The notes: generated from the sequence alone by a model not told the origin. A DNA stretch of 64,000 nt from Janthinobacterium sp. 17J80-10 (GCF_004114795.1 NZ_CP035311.1:2418001-2482000); one strand, 5' to 3'. Numbered from the stretch's first letter, positions 1 through 10,930 are shown. Program-made: numbers and translations.

Positions 1-1222
1 AATACAGTAAATGGCCACCGTCCAGCACCGGAATGGGTAGCAAATTCATCACACCCAGGCTAATGCTGATGAGGGCAATGAAGCTCAGGTAACTGATGAT
101 ACCGATGCGCGCGGTCTGGCCAGCATAATCCGCGATGGTGATCGGCCCGGAGATATTTTTCCATGACAGCTCGCCAACCAGCATTTTACCAAGCATTTTC
201 AGCGTTAACACACTGGAATCCCAGGTACGCTGCACTGCCTTGGTGACTGCCGCGAATGGCGGCGAACTAGCCGTGACCATTTCCGGCGCCACCGGGATTT
301 CAACCTGGATCTGGCCGATGGTCTTTCCGCCCTGCTCGCGCGCCAGCGGCGTGACTGCAAGGTCCAGCTCGCGGCCATCGCGCAGCACCCGCATGCGCAA
401 GGATTTTCCGGGCGATGCCCGCACCAGCTCGATCAGTGCCACGCCATCCTTGATCGCCACGCCATCCACTGCAAGGATCACGTCGCCTTGGCGAAAACCT
501 GCCATCATCGCAGGACCATTTTCCGCAAGCTTGCCGAAAATCGCGCGCGGGCGGGCCAGGTCCAGGCCGAGTTTGCCAAGAAAATCGCCTTCCAGGTCCT
601 GCGCACCAATGCTGTCGAGCGGCAGCGTTACCGTGTAGGAAGCCGTGTCTGTCCGGGTACGTCGCACCTCCAGCACGGCAGCCTGTTTCGCCACTGCGAG
701 CTGGATCAGTTGCCAGCGCATGTCCGACCAGATCTGCACGGGTTCGCCATTGATGGCCGTCACCAGTTCGCCGCCGCGCAAGCCTGCCTCATGCGCCGCG
801 GTGCTGGCCGGCACGGTTCGCAGCAGCGGCGCCGGCTCTGGAATGCCGTTGATGTACAGGCCCGTGAAAATGACGATCGCCAGCAGAAAATTTGCCAGCG
901 GACCAGCCGCCACGATGGCGATGCGCTTCCAGACGCTTTGCCGGGTGAATTCGCGCGCCAGGTCTTCCGGCGGCAGGCCCGAGACATCTTCTTCGCGGGC
1001 GTCGAGCATCTTCACATAGCCGCCGAACGGCAGGGCCGACAGCGCCCATTCGGTGCGGTCCGGCCCGATCCGGCGCGACCAGAGGACCTTGCCCATGCCG
1101 ACCGAGAAGCGCAGGACCTTGACACCGCACCAGCGCGCGATCCAGTAATGGCCCAGCTCGTGCACCACGATCAGGGTGCCAAGGACGAAAATGAACGCGA
1201 GTAGGGTCTGCAGCAGGTTCAT
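1..1222 (-). CDS. rseP: RIP metalloprotease RseP (site-2 protease), 3' end outside window
   Basis: Membrane-embedded zinc protease that cleaves anti-sigma factors inside the inner membrane during envelope stress (family knowledge). About 407 codons are visible and the gene runs off the left edge. The HELGH zinc motif lies at residues 21-25 within the first membrane segment, and the second metal motif VLDGG, with its conserved Asp at about residue 401, lies just before the edge. Two PDZ-like segments fill the middle. The ATG at 1222 is one base from the dxr stop (TGAcATG), so the two genes are translationally close. The order cdsA-dxr-rseP is common in proteobacteria and normally continues into bamA, which would lie to the left. 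Confidence 0.95.
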   Translation of the reverse strand, partial: MNLLQTLLAFIFVLGTLIVVHELGHYWIARWCGVKVLRFSVGMGKVLWSRRIGPDRTEWALSALPFGGYVKMLDAREEDVSGLPPEDLAREFTRQSVWKRIAIVAAGPLANFLLAIVIFTGLYINGIPEPAPLLRTVPASTAAHEAGLRGGELVTAINGEPVQIWSDMRWQLIQLAVAKQAAVLEVRRTRTDTASYTVTLPLDSIGAQDLEGDFLGKLGLDLARPRAIFGKLAENGPAMMAGFRQGDVILAVDGVAIKDGVALIELVRASPGKSLRMRVLRDGRELDLAVTPLAREQGGKTIGQIQVEIPVAPEMVTASSPPFAAVTKAVQRTWDSSVLTLKMLGKMLVGELSWKNISGPITIADYAGQTARIGIISYLSFIALISISLGVMNLLPIPVLDGGHLLY

Positions 1223-1223
1223 G

Positions 1224-2396
1224 TCATGCTATGAGGCAGTCGCGTGCCAGGCGGCGCGCTTCGCGGTCTTGTTCGAGCAAGTCTTCGAGACCGGAAACGG
1301 CGCGCCCTGGCAGCCTGTCCATCACCCTATGTATGAGTTGATCGATTTTCCGAAAGCCGATTTCCCGGTCCAGGAATGCCTGGACCGCCACTTCATTGGC
1401 GGCATTCAATACCGCAGCGGTCGAACCGCCCTCGTTCAGCGCATCATACGCCAGCTTCAGGCAGGGAAAACGCTGAAAATCCGGGGCCAGGAAATGCAGC
1501 TGCCCTATTTTAACCAGATCTACCGGTTCCACGCCTGAGGCGATGCGTTCCGGATAAGCCAGTGCGTGCGCAATCGGCGTGCGCATGTCGGGATTGCCCA
1601 GCTGGGCCAGCAGCGAGCCGTCGACATACGACACCATGGAGTGGATCACGCTTTGCGGATGGATCAGCACCTCGATCTTCTCGGCAGGCGCGCCAAACAG
1701 CCAGTGCGCCTCGATCACTTCCAGGCCCTTGTTCATCATGGTGGCCGAATCGACCGAAATCTTGCGCCCCATGACCCAGTTCGGGTGGGCCACGGCTTCT
1801 TCCGGCGTGACCGCTTCCAGGGTTGCGACATCGCGCCGCAGGAATGGCCCGCCGGATGCGGTCAGGACAATCTTCGCCACGCCATGGTCTTCAGGAGCGC
1901 GGCCAAAGGATTGCGGCAGGCACTGGAAAATTGCATTGTGCTCGCTGTCGATCGGCAGCAAGGTGGCGCCATTCTCGTTCACGGCGTCCATGAACATCTG
2001 GCCGGACATGACCAGCGCTTCTTTGTTTGCCAAAAGCAACTTCTTGCCGGCACGCGCCGCTGCCAGGCTTGGCTCCAGGCCTGCCGCGCCGACGATTGCC
2101 GCCATGACGGTGTCGCATCCGGCAGCGCTGGCCACCGCGCACAAGGCATGCTGGCCGTATTCCACCTGGGTCGGCAACCCCATTTCGCGCAACAGGTCCG
2201 CAAGTTCTTTCGCCGCAGCAGCGCTTCCCACTACCGCCACCTGGGGGCGAAATTGCCGGCACTGCTGCGCCAGCTCCGCCACCCTGGAATGCGCAGTCAG
2301 CGCGAAAACACGGTAACGGTCGGGATGACGCGCGATCACGTCGAGGGTGGATACGCCGATGGAACCGGTCGATCCGAGGATGGTAATGGTTTGCAT
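1224..2396 (-). CDS. dxr: 1-deoxy-D-xylulose 5-phosphate reductoisomerase
   Basis: Catalyses the NADPH-dependent conversion of DXP to 2-C-methyl-D-erythritol 4-phosphate, the committed step of the MEP isoprenoid pathway. The 390-residue length fits the family. The dinucleotide-binding GSTGSIG is at residues 8-14. [23 protein letters not shown] (metal and substrate site) and the flexible-loop region [19 protein letters not shown] are all intact. It sits between cdsA and rseP on the same strand. Two later MEP-pathway genes, ispD and ispF, occur at 55.4-56.6 kb in the same window. Confidence 0.97.
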   Translation of the reverse strand: MQTITILGSTGSIGVSTLDVIARHPDRYRVFALTAHSRVAELAQQCRQFRPQVAVVGSAAAAKELADLLREMGLPTQVEYGQHALCAVASAAGCDTVMAAIVGAAGLEPSLAAARAGKKLLLANKEALVMSGQMFMDAVNENGATLLPIDSEHNAIFQCLPQSFGRAPEDHGVAKIVLTASGGPFLRRDVATLEAVTPEEAVAHPNWVMGRKISVDSATMMNKGLEVIEAHWLFGAPAEKIEVLIHPQSVIHSMVSYVDGSLLAQLGNPDMRTPIAHALAYPERIASGVEPVDLVKIGQLHFLAPDFQRFPCLKLAYDALNEGGSTAAVLNAANEVAVQAFLDREIGFRKIDQLIHRVMDRLPGRAVSGLEDLLEQDREARRLARDCLIA

Positions 2397-2408
2397 GCTG
2401 AATGAAAC

Positions 2409-3227
2409 TTAAAACCGGGAATGGAAGAGCATCGCCAGCGGCAGCACCGGGATCAGCGCATCGATGCGGTCAAGAACGCCGCCGTGCCCGGGCAACAGAT
2501 TGCTGCTGTCTTTCATGGCGGCGCGGCGCTTCAGTTGCGACTCCACCAGGTCGCCAACGACGCTGGCCGCCACCAGCAAGCTCAGCACCAGCAGCCAGCC
2601 CACCCAGCCCCAACTGGCTTGCAGGCGCGCGGAAAACGTCCCTTGCAGCGCCGGCGTCATGACGCACAGCGCGCTCAGCAGCAGTACTGCCACCCCGCCG
2701 CCGATGGCGCCCTCCCAGGATTTGCCGGGTGAGATCGACGGCGCCAGCTTGCGCTTGCCGAAAGCGCGCCCGGAAAAATAGGCGCCAATGTCCGCGACCC
2801 AGACGATCGCCATCACCGACAGCAGGTACAGGGGGGAATACTGGTACAGGTAAAGGATCGCAACGAAGCAACCGAGGATGGCAATGCAGTAAAGCGCCGC
2901 GAGAAGACGGTTGCGCACGCCATCCAGCGGCGGCAATCCGGTCCCCAGGGAAGGCACCAGGCGCAACGCCCAGATCGCCACGCAGGCAATAAAGAGCAGC
3001 GAAGGAGAAAAATTACCCTGGTAAAGCACGATCACGCCGAACGCGATCGTCCAGATGACCGCGCCGACGACCGGCTGGCGATTACCGAACAGGCGGAAGG
3101 CTTCCCACATGGCCGCCCCAAGGAAGACTGCCGCAACGATGACGAATGCCAGGAAAGAACCGGAATAGACGACAAGCAAGAGCAGCGCAAGCAGGGCCAG
3201 CGCCGTGAGAACGCGCGTTTTCAGCAT
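2409..3227 (-). CDS. cdsA: Phosphatidate cytidylyltransferase (CDP-diglyceride synthase)
   Basis: Makes CDP-diacylglycerol from phosphatidic acid and CTP, the precursor of all major phospholipids; integral inner-membrane protein. The 272 residues contain many hydrophobic segments. The C-terminus carries the family signature in the order SQLKRR, KDSSNLLPGHGG, LDRIDAL, which holds the catalytic and metal-binding Asp residues. Its ATG overlaps the uppS stop by one base (TGATG), indicating translational coupling in the uppS-cdsA-dxr-rseP run. Confidence 0.96.
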   Translation of the reverse strand: MLKTRVLTALALLALLLLVVYSGSFLAFVIVAAVFLGAAMWEAFRLFGNRQPVVGAVIWTIAFGVIVLYQGNFSPSLLFIACVAIWALRLVPSLGTGLPPLDGVRNRLLAALYCIAILGCFVAILYLYQYSPLYLLSVMAIVWVADIGAYFSGRAFGKRKLAPSISPGKSWEGAIGGGVAVLLLSALCVMTPALQGTFSARLQASWGWVGWLLVLSLLVAASVVGDLVESQLKRRAAMKDSSNLLPGHGGVLDRIDALIPVLPLAMLFHSRF

Positions 3228-3994
3228 CAGGAAGCTTTCTTGTGCTCGACCAGCTGGGCGCTGGTGCGTCCAAAACGGCGCTCGCGCTTCTGGTAGGACG
3301 CAATTGCCAGGTCCAGCGCAGCCGCGTCGAAATCAGGCCAGAAGGTATCGGTAAAATACAGCTCGGAATAGGCCATCTGCCACAGCAGGAAATTTGAAAT
3401 GCGCTCTTCGCCGCCGGTGCGGATGAACAGGTCAGGCTCAGGCGCATACGCCATGGCCAGGTGCGGCGCCAGCATCTCTTCGGTAAATTCGGTAACGCCC
3501 GGATTGGCCTCCGCCATCTTGCCGGTGGCTTGCAGGATGTCCCAGCGGCCGCCATAGTTGGCGCAGATGGTCAGGGTCAGGCGCGTGTTGCCGGCAGTCT
3601 TGCGCTCGGCGTCGGCAATCATTTTTTGCAGCTTGGCGTCGAAACGCCCGAGGTCGCCAACGACCTTCAGGCGGATGCCATTGACATGCATCTTCGCCAC
3701 TTCCCGTTCCAGAGCGCTGACGAAGAGCTTCATCAAAAAGGAGACTTCATCGGCTGGACGCCGCCAGTTTTCCGAGCTGAAAGCAAACAGGGTCAGGTAC
3801 CCCACCCCACGCGAAGCGCATGCCTCGACGATGTCGCGGACAGTCTCCACGCCCTTGACATGGCCGGCGACGCGCGGCAGGAAGCGCTTGGTCGCCCAGC
3901 GCCCGTTGCCGTCCATAATCATGGCGATATGGCGCGGCACTGAAGCGGCCTCGGGAATCCCGTGTGTGGAACTCGAATGCGTCATGAAAACCAT
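3227..3994 (-). CDS. uppS: Isoprenyl transferase (undecaprenyl diphosphate synthase)
   Basis: Cis-prenyltransferase that condenses isopentenyl diphosphate onto farnesyl diphosphate to give the C55 lipid carrier for peptidoglycan and other polysaccharides. The catalytic MDGNGRWA block is near residues 27-34. FSSENWRRP and the C-terminal [15 protein letters not shown] are conserved. ATG at 3994 gives 255 residues. An in-frame ATG at 3985 is an equally plausible start, and neither has a strong ribosome site. It follows frr by 37 bases and overlaps cdsA by one base. Confidence 0.96.
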   Translation of the reverse strand: MVFMTHSSSTHGIPEAASVPRHIAMIMDGNGRWATKRFLPRVAGHVKGVETVRDIVEACASRGVGYLTLFAFSSENWRRPADEVSFLMKLFVSALEREVAKMHVNGIRLKVVGDLGRFDAKLQKMIADAERKTAGNTRLTLTICANYGGRWDILQATGKMAEANPGVTEFTEEMLAPHLAMAYAPEPDLFIRTGGEERISNFLLWQMAYSELYFTDTFWPDFDAAALDLAIASYQKRERRFGRTSAQLVEHKKAS

Positions 3995-4031
3995 GCCAAA
4001 TATATATTAGAAGAAATAACTATACCTGCAT

Positions 4032-4592
4032 TTAAACGGTCATGATTTCTTTTTCTTTGTCACTGATCAATTTATCAATTTCAATCACAAATTTGTCGGT
4101 CAGTTTCTGCACTTCATCCTGGGTGCGGCGCTCATCGTCTTCCGAGCAAGCCTTGTCCTTGACCAGTTTTTTCAGGGCTTCATTGGCGTCACGGCGGATG
4201 TTGCGAACGGCAATTTTTGCATCTTCGGCTTCGCCCTTGACCATCTTGACGATTTCCTTGCGGCGCTCCTCGGTCAGGGGCGGCGTCGGCACGCGGATCA
4301 GGTCACCCTGGGTAGAGGGATTGAAACCCAGGTCGGATTCGCGAATGGCTTTTTCGACCACGGCGACCATTTTCTTTTCCCATGGCTGCACACCGATGGT
4401 ACGGGCATCGACCAGCGTAACATTGGCCACCTGGGTCAACTGCGTCGGGGTGCCGTAATAATCCACCATGATATGGTCGAGAATGCCAGGGTGGGCGCGC
4501 CCGGTGCGCACCTTGGCCAGGTTGGCCTTCAGAGTCTCGATGGACTTCTGCATTTTCTGATCGGCGTTTTTCTTGACGTCGGCATTACTCAT
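4032..4592 (-). CDS. frr: Ribosome recycling factor
   Basis: Releases the post-termination ribosome from mRNA together with EF-G. The 186 residues match the family length and are highly charged, with the expected KIRTGRAHP-type segment near the N-terminus (here [14 protein letters not shown]), [14 protein letters not shown] in the middle, and [19 protein letters not shown] good AAGGAGAGC ribosome site precedes the ATG. It lies 35 bases downstream of pyrH, the usual pyrH-frr pairing. Confidence 0.97.
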   Translation of the reverse strand: MSNADVKKNADQKMQKSIETLKANLAKVRTGRAHPGILDHIMVDYYGTPTQLTQVANVTLVDARTIGVQPWEKKMVAVVEKAIRESDLGFNPSTQGDLIRVPTPPLTEERRKEIVKMVKGEAEDAKIAVRNIRRDANEALKKLVKDKACSEDDERRTQDEVQKLTDKFVIEIDKLISDKEKEIMTV

Positions 4593-4627
4593 GCTGCTCT
4601 CCTTGCTTGCAACGAATTAATTACAAA

Positions 4628-5344
4628 TTACAAATGAACCAGTGTGCCTTCGTCTTCACCCAGGACGACGCGCTTCAATGCGCCCGGCTTGACGATGGAA
4701 AACACCTTGATTGGCAACTTCTGGTCGCGGCACAAGGCAAACGCGGTGGCATCCATGACTTGCAGGTGCTTGGAAATTGCCTCATCAAAGGTAATGGTGG
4801 CGTAGCGTGTGGCGCCCGGGTCCTTTTTCGGGTCGGCGCTGTAGACGCCATCCACCTTGGTCGCCTTCAGGACGATTTCGGCGCCAATCTCGGAACCGCG
4901 CAATGCTGCTGCGGTGTCGGTCGTAAAAAAGGGATTGCCGGTGCCGGCAGCGAACACGACGACCTTGCCTTCTTCCAGGTATTGCAGGGCTTTGGGGCGA
5001 ACGTAGGGCTCCACCACCTGCTCGATGCCGATTGCCGACATGACGCGGGCGGTGAGGCCGACCTGGCGCATGGCATCGGCCAGTGCCAGCGAATTCATGA
5101 CAGTGGCAAGCATGCCCATGTAATCGGCAGTGGCGCGGTCCATGCCCTGCGCTCCCGGCGCCACGCCCCGGAAGATATTGCCGCCGCCGATCACAATCGC
5201 CAGCTCCACGCCAAGCCGCGCCACTTCTGCCACATCCGCCACCATGCTCTCGATGGTGGCGCGATTGATGCCGTAGGCGTCGTCACCCATCAGGGCCTCA
5301 CCGGAAAGCTTGAGAAGGACGCGCTTGTAGGCAGGTTGTGTCAT
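4628..5344 (-). CDS. pyrH: UMP kinase
   Basis: Phosphorylates UMP to UDP in pyrimidine nucleotide synthesis; bacterial hexameric enzyme of the amino-acid-kinase fold. 238 residues. The N-terminal phosphate-binding [23 protein letters not shown], the [16 protein letters not shown] segment and the [13 protein letters not shown] loop are all present. It stands between tsf (upstream, after a terminator) and frr. A perfect 11-bp inverted repeat lies in its leader at 5415-5446. Confidence 0.97.
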   Translation of the reverse strand: MTQPAYKRVLLKLSGEALMGDDAYGINRATIESMVADVAEVARLGVELAIVIGGGNIFRGVAPGAQGMDRATADYMGMLATVMNSLALADAMRQVGLTARVMSAIGIEQVVEPYVRPKALQYLEEGKVVVFAAGTGNPFFTTDTAAALRGSEIGAEIVLKATKVDGVYSADPKKDPGATRYATITFDEAISKHLQVMDATAFALCRDQKLPIKVFSIVKPGALKRVVLGEDEGTLVHL

Positions 5345-5414
5345 GGGCTGGGCTCCTAGGGTAATTCCGGATTGAATGATACTTTACTGATACTGCATTA
5401 CTTTAACGCATACA

Positions 5415-5446
5415 CTGCATGCCTGCATTGTCATACAGGCATGCAG
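5415..5446. repeat. Perfect 11-bp inverted repeat in the tsf-pyrH spacer
   Basis: CTGCATGCCTG and its exact complement CAGGCATGCAG are separated by 10 bases. It lies after the tsf terminator and about 70 bases upstream of pyrH. It has no U-tract, so it is more likely an operator or mRNA leader stem than a terminator. Function unknown. Confidence 0.6.
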
Positions 5447-5453
5447 CAGACTT

Positions 5454-5476
5454 AAAAAAACGGGCCTTTCGGCCCG
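5454..5476 (-). terminator. Intrinsic terminator after tsf
   Basis: On the minus strand, CGGGCC-GAAA-GGCCCG is followed by seven U, directly after the tsf stop. It separates rpsB-tsf from pyrH. Confidence 0.88.
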
Positions 5477-5497
5477 CCTTTTGCCTTACCGTATAAC

Positions 5498-6409
5498 TTA
5501 AGCCTGCTTGGCTGCCGCGACTTGGGCGGCCACTTCGGCAGCGAAGTCGTCCTGCTTCTTTTCAATGCCTTCGCCAACCACGAACATCGTGAAGGCTTTC
5601 ACGCTGGAACTGGTTGCCTTGAGCATTTGCTCGACGGTTTGCTTGTCGTTCTTGACAAACGCCTGGTTGAACAGCGAGACTTCCTTCAGGAATTTCTGCA
5701 CCGAACCATCGATACGCTTGGCAACGATTTCAGCCGATTGCGGGGTCTTGCCTTCCGCCTTGGCCTTTTCCGCATCTTCAGCCGCTTTCAGGCTGGCAAC
5801 CGAACGCTCTTTCTCGATCAGGTCGGCCGGCACTTGCTCGGACGACAGCGCGACCGGCTTCATCGCGGCGATGTGCATTGCCACATCCTTGCCGACTTGC
5901 TCATCAGCACCGTCAAATTCGACGATGACGCCGATGCGGGTGCCATGCAGGTAAGAAACCAGCTTGGAAGCGGTTTCAAAGCGCTGGAAACGGCGGATCG
6001 ACATGTTTTCACCGATCTTGCCGATCAATGCAGCGCGCACTTCGTCGACGGTCTTGCCGTCCAGCGGCAGCGCCGACAGCGCAGCCACGTCGGCCGGATT
6101 GTTCTCGGCGACCAGCTTGGCCACGGTATTGGCCAGGGCGATGAAGTCATCGTTCTTGGTCACGAAATCGGTTTCACAGTTGACTTCAACCAGGGCACCA
6201 ACACCACCGCTGATGTATGCAGACACCACGCCTTCGGCGGTCACGCGGGAAGACGCTTTGGAAGCCTTGCTGCCCAGCTTGACGCGCAGGATTTCTTCAG
6301 CCCTTGCCATATCGCCTTCGGCTTCGGTCAGGGCCTTTTTGCATTCCATCATCGGCGCGTCGGTCTTCGCGCGCAGTTCACCCACCATCGCTGCGGTAAT
6401 TGCCGCCAT
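5498..6409 (-). CDS. tsf: Translation elongation factor Ts
   Basis: Guanine-nucleotide exchange factor that regenerates EF-Tu-GTP. The start at 6409 gives [16 protein letters not shown] and 303 residues. It is preceded by AAGGAGAACGAT, which favours it over the upstream ATG at 6424. The EF-Tu-contacting [10 protein letters not shown] motif and the N-terminal UBA-like region with MMECKKAL are clear. It follows rpsB across a spacer that contains a terminator-like hairpin and ends at a strong intrinsic terminator. Confidence 0.97.
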   Translation of the reverse strand: MAAITAAMVGELRAKTDAPMMECKKALTEAEGDMARAEEILRVKLGSKASKASSRVTAEGVVSAYISGGVGALVEVNCETDFVTKNDDFIALANTVAKLVAENNPADVAALSALPLDGKTVDEVRAALIGKIGENMSIRRFQRFETASKLVSYLHGTRIGVIVEFDGADEQVGKDVAMHIAAMKPVALSSEQVPADLIEKERSVASLKAAEDAEKAKAEGKTPQSAEIVAKRIDGSVQKFLKEVSLFNQAFVKNDKQTVEQMLKATSSSVKAFTMFVVGEGIEKKQDDFAAEVAAQVAAAKQA

Positions 6410-6455
6410 ATCGTTCTCCTTCAATTAACGTCCTGCCGGACGTGGAAAATATTTA

Positions 6456-6484
6456 CAAAAAAGGGGCGAACCGCGGTTGCCCCC
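6456..6484 (-). terminator. Terminator-like hairpin between rpsB and tsf
   Basis: On the minus strand, GGGGC-AACCGCGGTT-GCCCC is followed by six to seven U. Its position just before tsf suggests partial termination (attenuation), lowering EF-Ts relative to S2. This is inference; such a spacer element is known from other rpsB-tsf operons. Confidence 0.65.
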
Positions 6485-6514
6485 TTGGTTAAAGCCTGAC
6501 GGCCTCTGAGCGGC

Positions 6515-7264
6515 TTAAGCCTGCTCGTTGACCTCGACGAACTCGTCGCCGCCAGCCTTGACCGCTTCAACAACGTCGTTGACGGCGTTGGCACGGCCTT
6601 CCAGGATGGCGTCGGCCACGCCGCGCGCATACAACTGGATCGCTTTGGAAGAGTCATCGTTACCCGGGATGACATACGCCACACCTTCCGGCGAGTGGTT
6701 GGTATCGACCACGCCGATGACCGGGATGCCCAGCTTGGCGGCTTCGGTGATCGTGCCCTTGTGGAAGCCGACGTCGATCACGAAAATAGCGTCAGGAATG
6801 CCACCCATGTCCTTGATGCCGCCGATGGATTTTTGCAGCTTTTCCATTTCGCGGGCAAACATCAGTGCTTCTTTCTTGCTCATCTTTTCGACCGAACCGT
6901 CGGCGATGGCAACTTCCATATCCTTCAGGCGCTTGATCGAGGTCTTGATGGTCTTGAAGTTGGTCAGCATGCCGCCCAGCCAGCGCTGGTCGACGAAAGG
7001 CACGCCGGCGCGCTGCGCTTCAGCGGCGATGATGTCGCGGGCCTGGCGCTTGGTACCGACCATCAGGATGGTGCCGCGGTTGGCCGACAACTGGCTGATG
7101 TACTTCATCGCTTCCTGGTACTTGGCCAGGGTTTTTTCCAGGTTGACGATGTGGATCTTGTTGCGATGGCCGAAGATGTACGGTGCCATCTTGGGGTTCC
7201 AGAAGCGGGTTTGGTGACCGAAATGGATGCCGGCTTCCAGCATTTCACGCATAGTAACTGCCAT
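6515..7264 (-). CDS. rpsB: 30S ribosomal protein S2
   Basis: Small-subunit protein of the ribosomal back. The ATG at 7264 gives [19 protein letters not shown] and 249 residues. A TGGAG ribosome site precedes it, so the longer reading to 7303 is rejected. [27 protein letters not shown] and the [18 protein letters not shown] region are diagnostic. It is the first gene of rpsB-tsf, with a sigma-70 promoter at 7397-7426 and a structured 5' leader between promoter and start. Confidence 0.98.
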   Translation of the reverse strand: MAVTMREMLEAGIHFGHQTRFWNPKMAPYIFGHRNKIHIVNLEKTLAKYQEAMKYISQLSANRGTILMVGTKRQARDIIAAEAQRAGVPFVDQRWLGGMLTNFKTIKTSIKRLKDMEVAIADGSVEKMSKKEALMFAREMEKLQKSIGGIKDMGGIPDAIFVIDVGFHKGTITEAAKLGIPVIGVVDTNHSPEGVAYVIPGNDDSSKAIQLYARGVADAILEGRANAVNDVVEAVKAGGDEFVEVNEQA

Positions 7265-7287
7265 GTTTTTCTCCAGGGTTAGGACTG

Positions 7288-7349
7288 GAATCCGCCCAGT
7301 CACCCGGCCGCAAGACTTGCAGAGACGGGCACCCTTGGCGGGCGGATTC
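7288..7349 (-). promoter_or_regulatory. Structured rpsB mRNA leader
   Basis: GAATCCGCCC (7288-7297) and its exact complement GGGCGGATTC (7340-7349) enclose 42 bases in the rpsB 5' UTR, ending about 24 bases before the start codon. By analogy with S2 autoregulation in other bacteria this could be the S2-binding leader; that role is inferred. Confidence 0.55.
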
Positions 7350-7396
7350 GCGATTTAAAAAAAGATAACTTGGCTTGTCGTCCAAGCTAACCCGAG

Positions 7397-7426
7397 ATTC
7401 TACCTTAATTTTGCCCCGCACTTCAA
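7397..7426 (-). promoter_or_regulatory. Sigma-70-type promoter for rpsB-tsf
   Basis: On the minus strand, TTGAAG is separated from TAGAAT by 18 bases, about 130 bases upstream of the rpsB start. Five of six -10 bases and four of six -35 bases match consensus. Confidence 0.6.
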
Positions 7427-7465
7427 GTCCGGGGGCTTTGCTGGGCGACTAATGGCCGACTCGTC

Positions 7466-7471
7466 TATAAT
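7466..7471 (+). promoter_or_regulatory. Candidate -10 element for map
   Basis: A perfect TATAAT lies 54 bases before the map start, divergent from the rpsB promoter. No good -35 is seen at normal spacing, so only the -10 is called. Confidence 0.45.
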
Positions 7472-7524
7472 CGCCTATTGACTACTTACCTTTGCGCGTT
7501 TTTTTCGCAATTTGCCGGACCACC

Positions 7525-8352
7525 ATGATCTCCATCAAAACTCCCGAAGATATCCAGGGCATGCGCGTTGCCGGAAAACTGGCAGCCGAAGTGCTTGACT
7601 ACATTACCCCCTTTGTCAAACCCGGGGTCACCACGGGCGAAATCGACCGCCTTTGCCATGAATACATGGTAAACGTGCAAGACAGCATCCCGGCGCCCCT
7701 GAACTACTGTCCGCCAGGCTACACGCCTTACCCGAAGGCGATCTGCACCTCGGTCAATGACGTGGTCTGCCACGGCATCCCGGGAGACAAGGTGCTCAAG
7801 CCCGGCGACGTCGTCAATCTCGACATCACCGTCATCAAGAATGGCTACCATGGCGACACCAGCCGCATGTTCTATATCGGCGAGCCCTCGATCCTGGCGC
7901 GCCGCCTGACCGAAACCACCTACGACTGCATGTGGCTGGGGATTGCCCAGATCAAGCCGGGCGCCCACCTCGGCGATATCGGCCACGCCATCCAGGTGCA
8001 TGCCGAAAAAGCCGGCTACAGCATCGTGCGCGAATTTTGCGGCCACGGCATCGGCAAGGTCTTCCACGAAGACCCGCAAGTCCTGCATTATGGCCGCCCC
8101 GGCACCCTGGACCGCCTGGAAGCCGGCATGATTTTCACGGTGGAACCCATGCTGAATGCCGGCCGCCGCGAAATCCGCGAGATGGGCGACGGCTGGACCA
8201 TCAAGACCAAGGATCGCAGCCTGTCGGCGCAATGGGAACACACGGTCCTGGTGACCGAGACCGGATTCGAAGTCCTGACCGTCTCCCCCGACATGCCGGC
8301 GCCACCCGCCTTCATCACCCAGCCGGGATCGGCTGGCGCGGCAGGCGCGTAA
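7525..8352 (+). CDS. map: Type I methionine aminopeptidase
   Basis: Removes the N-terminal methionine from nascent proteins; dinuclear metalloenzyme. The start at 7525 ([17 protein letters not shown]) gives 275 residues. Metal ligands are visible in order: the Asp of NLDITV, the Asp of HGDTSRMF, the His of [12 protein letters not shown], the Glu of FTVEPML and the Glu of [10 protein letters not shown]. It is divergent from rpsB, as in many proteobacteria, and glnD starts two bases after its stop, so the two are probably co-transcribed. Confidence 0.97.
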   Translation: MISIKTPEDIQGMRVAGKLAAEVLDYITPFVKPGVTTGEIDRLCHEYMVNVQDSIPAPLNYCPPGYTPYPKAICTSVNDVVCHGIPGDKVLKPGDVVNLDITVIKNGYHGDTSRMFYIGEPSILARRLTETTYDCMWLGIAQIKPGAHLGDIGHAIQVHAEKAGYSIVREFCGHGIGKVFHEDPQVLHYGRPGTLDRLEAGMIFTVEPMLNAGRREIREMGDGWTIKTKDRSLSAQWEHTVLVTETGFEVLTVSPDMPAPPAFITQPGSAGAAGA

Positions 8353-8354
8353 CA

Positions 8355-10907
8355 ATGGCGTCGGCCGCGCTCATCCTCAAGGAAAAGCTCAAGGCCGAGC
8401 GGCAGGCCATCGTTGCCGCTTTCGATGCGGACCCCAAGCCGGACCGCCTGCTGGCCAGCCTGCGGCGCTGCGTTGACGGCGTCCTCACGGAAGCGTGGAA
8501 TTCCTTCGGCTTCCCTGGCAATACCGCCCTGGTTGCGGTGGGCGGCTATGGCCGCGGCGAGCTGTTCCCGCATTCCGATGTGGACGTTCTGGTGCTGCTC
8601 GGCTCAGCGCCCGATGCGCAGCTGCAGGGCAAGCTCGAGGAACTGGTCCAGCTATTCTGGGATATCGGCCTGGAAATCGGCCACAGCATCCGCACGATCG
8701 ACGAATGCCTGACCGAGTCTGCGGCCGACATCACCGTGCAAACCAGCCTGCTGGAAGCGCGCGTCGTCACCGGCAACCGCAAGCTGTTCCGGGCCTTGTG
8801 CGAGCGCCTGCATGCGGCGATGAACCCGCAAGCCTTCTTCCAGGCAAAAACCCTGGAAATGCGGCAGCGTCACGTCAAGTATGAGGATACGCCCTACAGC
8901 CTGGAGCCCAATGTCAAGGAAAGCCCGGGCGGCTTGCGCGACCTCCAGGTCATCCTCTGGGTAGCCAAGGCTGCAGGACTCGGCGACTCCTGGCGCAAGC
9001 TCGCCGAGCGCGGCCTGATCACCGCCACCGAGGCGCGCCAGCTGACGCGAACCGAGCGGATCTTCAAGGATATCCGTATCCGCCTGCACCTGCACACCCG
9101 GCGCCGCGAAGACCGCCTGGTGTTCGACGTGCAGACGCCGGTCGCCGAATCCTTTGGCTTCAAGGCCACCGAAGAGCGCCGCGCCAGCGAATATCTCATG
9201 CAGCATTACTACTGGGCCGCCAAGGCAGCAACCCAGCTGAATACCATCCTGGTGCAAAACATCGGCGCGCAGCTGTTTCCGCAACCCGCCGAACCGCATC
9301 CGGTCAATGAACGCTTCAATGAAGTCAACGGCTTCCTCGATATCGCCGGCGACGACACCTTTGACACCACGCCTTCGGCCATGCTGGAGGTATTCCTGCT
9401 GCGCGCGCTGCATCCGGAATTCAAGGGCATGACGGCGCGCACCATGCGCGCCCTGTGGCATGCGCGTTTCCGCATCGACGGCGGCTTCCGCCGCGACCCG
9501 GTCAACCGCGCGCTGTTTTTGCAGATTATCCAGGCGCCGCAGGGCATTACCCATGCCCTGCGCTCCATGAACCAGACCAGCATCCTCGGACGCTACCTGC
9601 CGAATTTCCGCCGCATCATCGGCCAGATGCAGCATGACCTGTTCCATGCCTACACGGTAGACCAGCACATCCTCATGGTGGTGCGCAATGTGCGCCGCTT
9701 CACCATGACAGAGCATGCGCATGAATACCCGTTCTGCAGCCAGCTGATGGCCGATTTCGCCCAGCCCTGGCTGCTCTACATCGCCGCCCTCTTTCACGAC
9801 ATCGCCAAAGGGCGCGGCGGCGACCATTCGAAACTCGGCATGGCGGATGCACGCCGTTTCTGCAAGGACCATGGCATCTCAAAAGACGACACAGAACTGG
9901 TGGTATTCCTGGTCGAGCAGCACCTGACGATGTCGCAAGTGGCGCAAAAGCAGGACTTGTCCGATCCGGACGTCATTGCTGCCTTCGCCAAAAAGATGGG
10001 CGATGCGCGCCACCTGACCGCGCTCTACCTGCTGACGGTGGCCGATATCCGCGGCACCAGCCCGAAGGTATGGAACGCCTGGAAAGGCAAGCTGCTGGAA
10101 GACCTGTACCGCATGACCCTGCGCGTGCTTGGCGGCGAAGCCCATTCGACCGACCGCGAACTGAAGAACCGCCAGGAAGATGCGCTCAAGTCGCTGCGGC
10201 TGTACGGTTTGCCGGAAAATGCCCATGAAATGCTGTGGCGCCATCTGGATGTCGCCTACTTCCTGCGGCACGACGCCTCCGACGTCGCCTGGCAGACGCG
10301 CGCGCTGTACGACAAGACGGAAAGCCCGGTACCGGTGGTCAAGTGCCGCCTGGCGCCGATCGGCGAAGGCCTGCAGGTGACCGTCTATGTCAAGGACCGT
10401 CCCGACCTGTTTACGCGCATCTGCGGCTATTTCGACTGCAAGAATTTCAGCATCATCGACGCCAAGGTCCACACCACGCGCCATGGTTATGCGCTGGACA
10501 CCTTCCTCGTCACCGAGCCAGCCTTCGCCGCCAGCTACCGCGACATCATCAGCCTGATCGAACACGACTTGACGCAGGACCTGCAGTCAGACCAGCCCAT
10601 GCAGGCGCCGTGCAAGGCACGCCTGTCGCGCCAGTCGCGCACCTTCCCTGTTACGCCGACGGTTGACCTGCGCCCGGACGAGCGTGGCCAGTACTACCTG
10701 CTGTCGGTATCGGCGAACGACCGCAACGGCTTGCTGTATTCGATCGCCAATGTGCTGGCGCGGCACAAGCTCAATTTGCACACCGCCAAGATCATGACCC
10801 TGGGCGAGCGCGTCGAGGACGTCTTCCTGGTGGATGGTCCCGTCCTTGCCAATGCGCGCAGCCAGATCCAGCTTGAAACCGACCTCCTCGAAGCATTGCG
10901 CGTGTAA
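8355..10907 (+). CDS. glnD: Bifunctional [protein-PII] uridylyltransferase / uridylyl-removing enzyme
   Basis: Nitrogen-status sensor that adds UMP to PII proteins when glutamine is low and removes it when glutamine is high. The start at 8355 gives 850 residues, a normal length; the much longer open frame upstream overlaps map in another frame and is rejected. The nucleotidyltransferase motif [16 protein letters not shown] starts near residue 63. The HD hydrolase site [12 protein letters not shown] is near residue 482. Two ACT glutamine-sensing domains fill the last ~170 residues. It is tightly coupled to map. Confidence 0.97.
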   Translation: MASAALILKEKLKAERQAIVAAFDADPKPDRLLASLRRCVDGVLTEAWNSFGFPGNTALVAVGGYGRGELFPHSDVDVLVLLGSAPDAQLQGKLEELVQLFWDIGLEIGHSIRTIDECLTESAADITVQTSLLEARVVTGNRKLFRALCERLHAAMNPQAFFQAKTLEMRQRHVKYEDTPYSLEPNVKESPGGLRDLQVILWVAKAAGLGDSWRKLAERGLITATEARQLTRTERIFKDIRIRLHLHTRRREDRLVFDVQTPVAESFGFKATEERRASEYLMQHYYWAAKAATQLNTILVQNIGAQLFPQPAEPHPVNERFNEVNGFLDIAGDDTFDTTPSAMLEVFLLRALHPEFKGMTARTMRALWHARFRIDGGFRRDPVNRALFLQIIQAPQGITHALRSMNQTSILGRYLPNFRRIIGQMQHDLFHAYTVDQHILMVVRNVRRFTMTEHAHEYPFCSQLMADFAQPWLLYIAALFHDIAKGRGGDHSKLGMADARRFCKDHGISKDDTELVVFLVEQHLTMSQVAQKQDLSDPDVIAAFAKKMGDARHLTALYLLTVADIRGTSPKVWNAWKGKLLEDLYRMTLRVLGGEAHSTDRELKNRQEDALKSLRLYGLPENAHEMLWRHLDVAYFLRHDASDVAWQTRALYDKTESPVPVVKCRLAPIGEGLQVTVYVKDRPDLFTRICGYFDCKNFSIIDAKVHTTRHGYALDTFLVTEPAFAASYRDIISLIEHDLTQDLQSDQPMQAPCKARLSRQSRTFPVTPTVDLRPDERGQYYLLSVSANDRNGLLYSIANVLARHKLNLHTAKIMTLGERVEDVFLVDGPVLANARSQIQLETDLLEALRV

Positions 10908-10930
10908 TTCATTTTCAAACGGTATCACCC

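Noticed and set aside
7932-8354. Upstream extension of the glnD frame
   Set aside because: It overlaps map in another frame, and the product from 8355 already has the family length.
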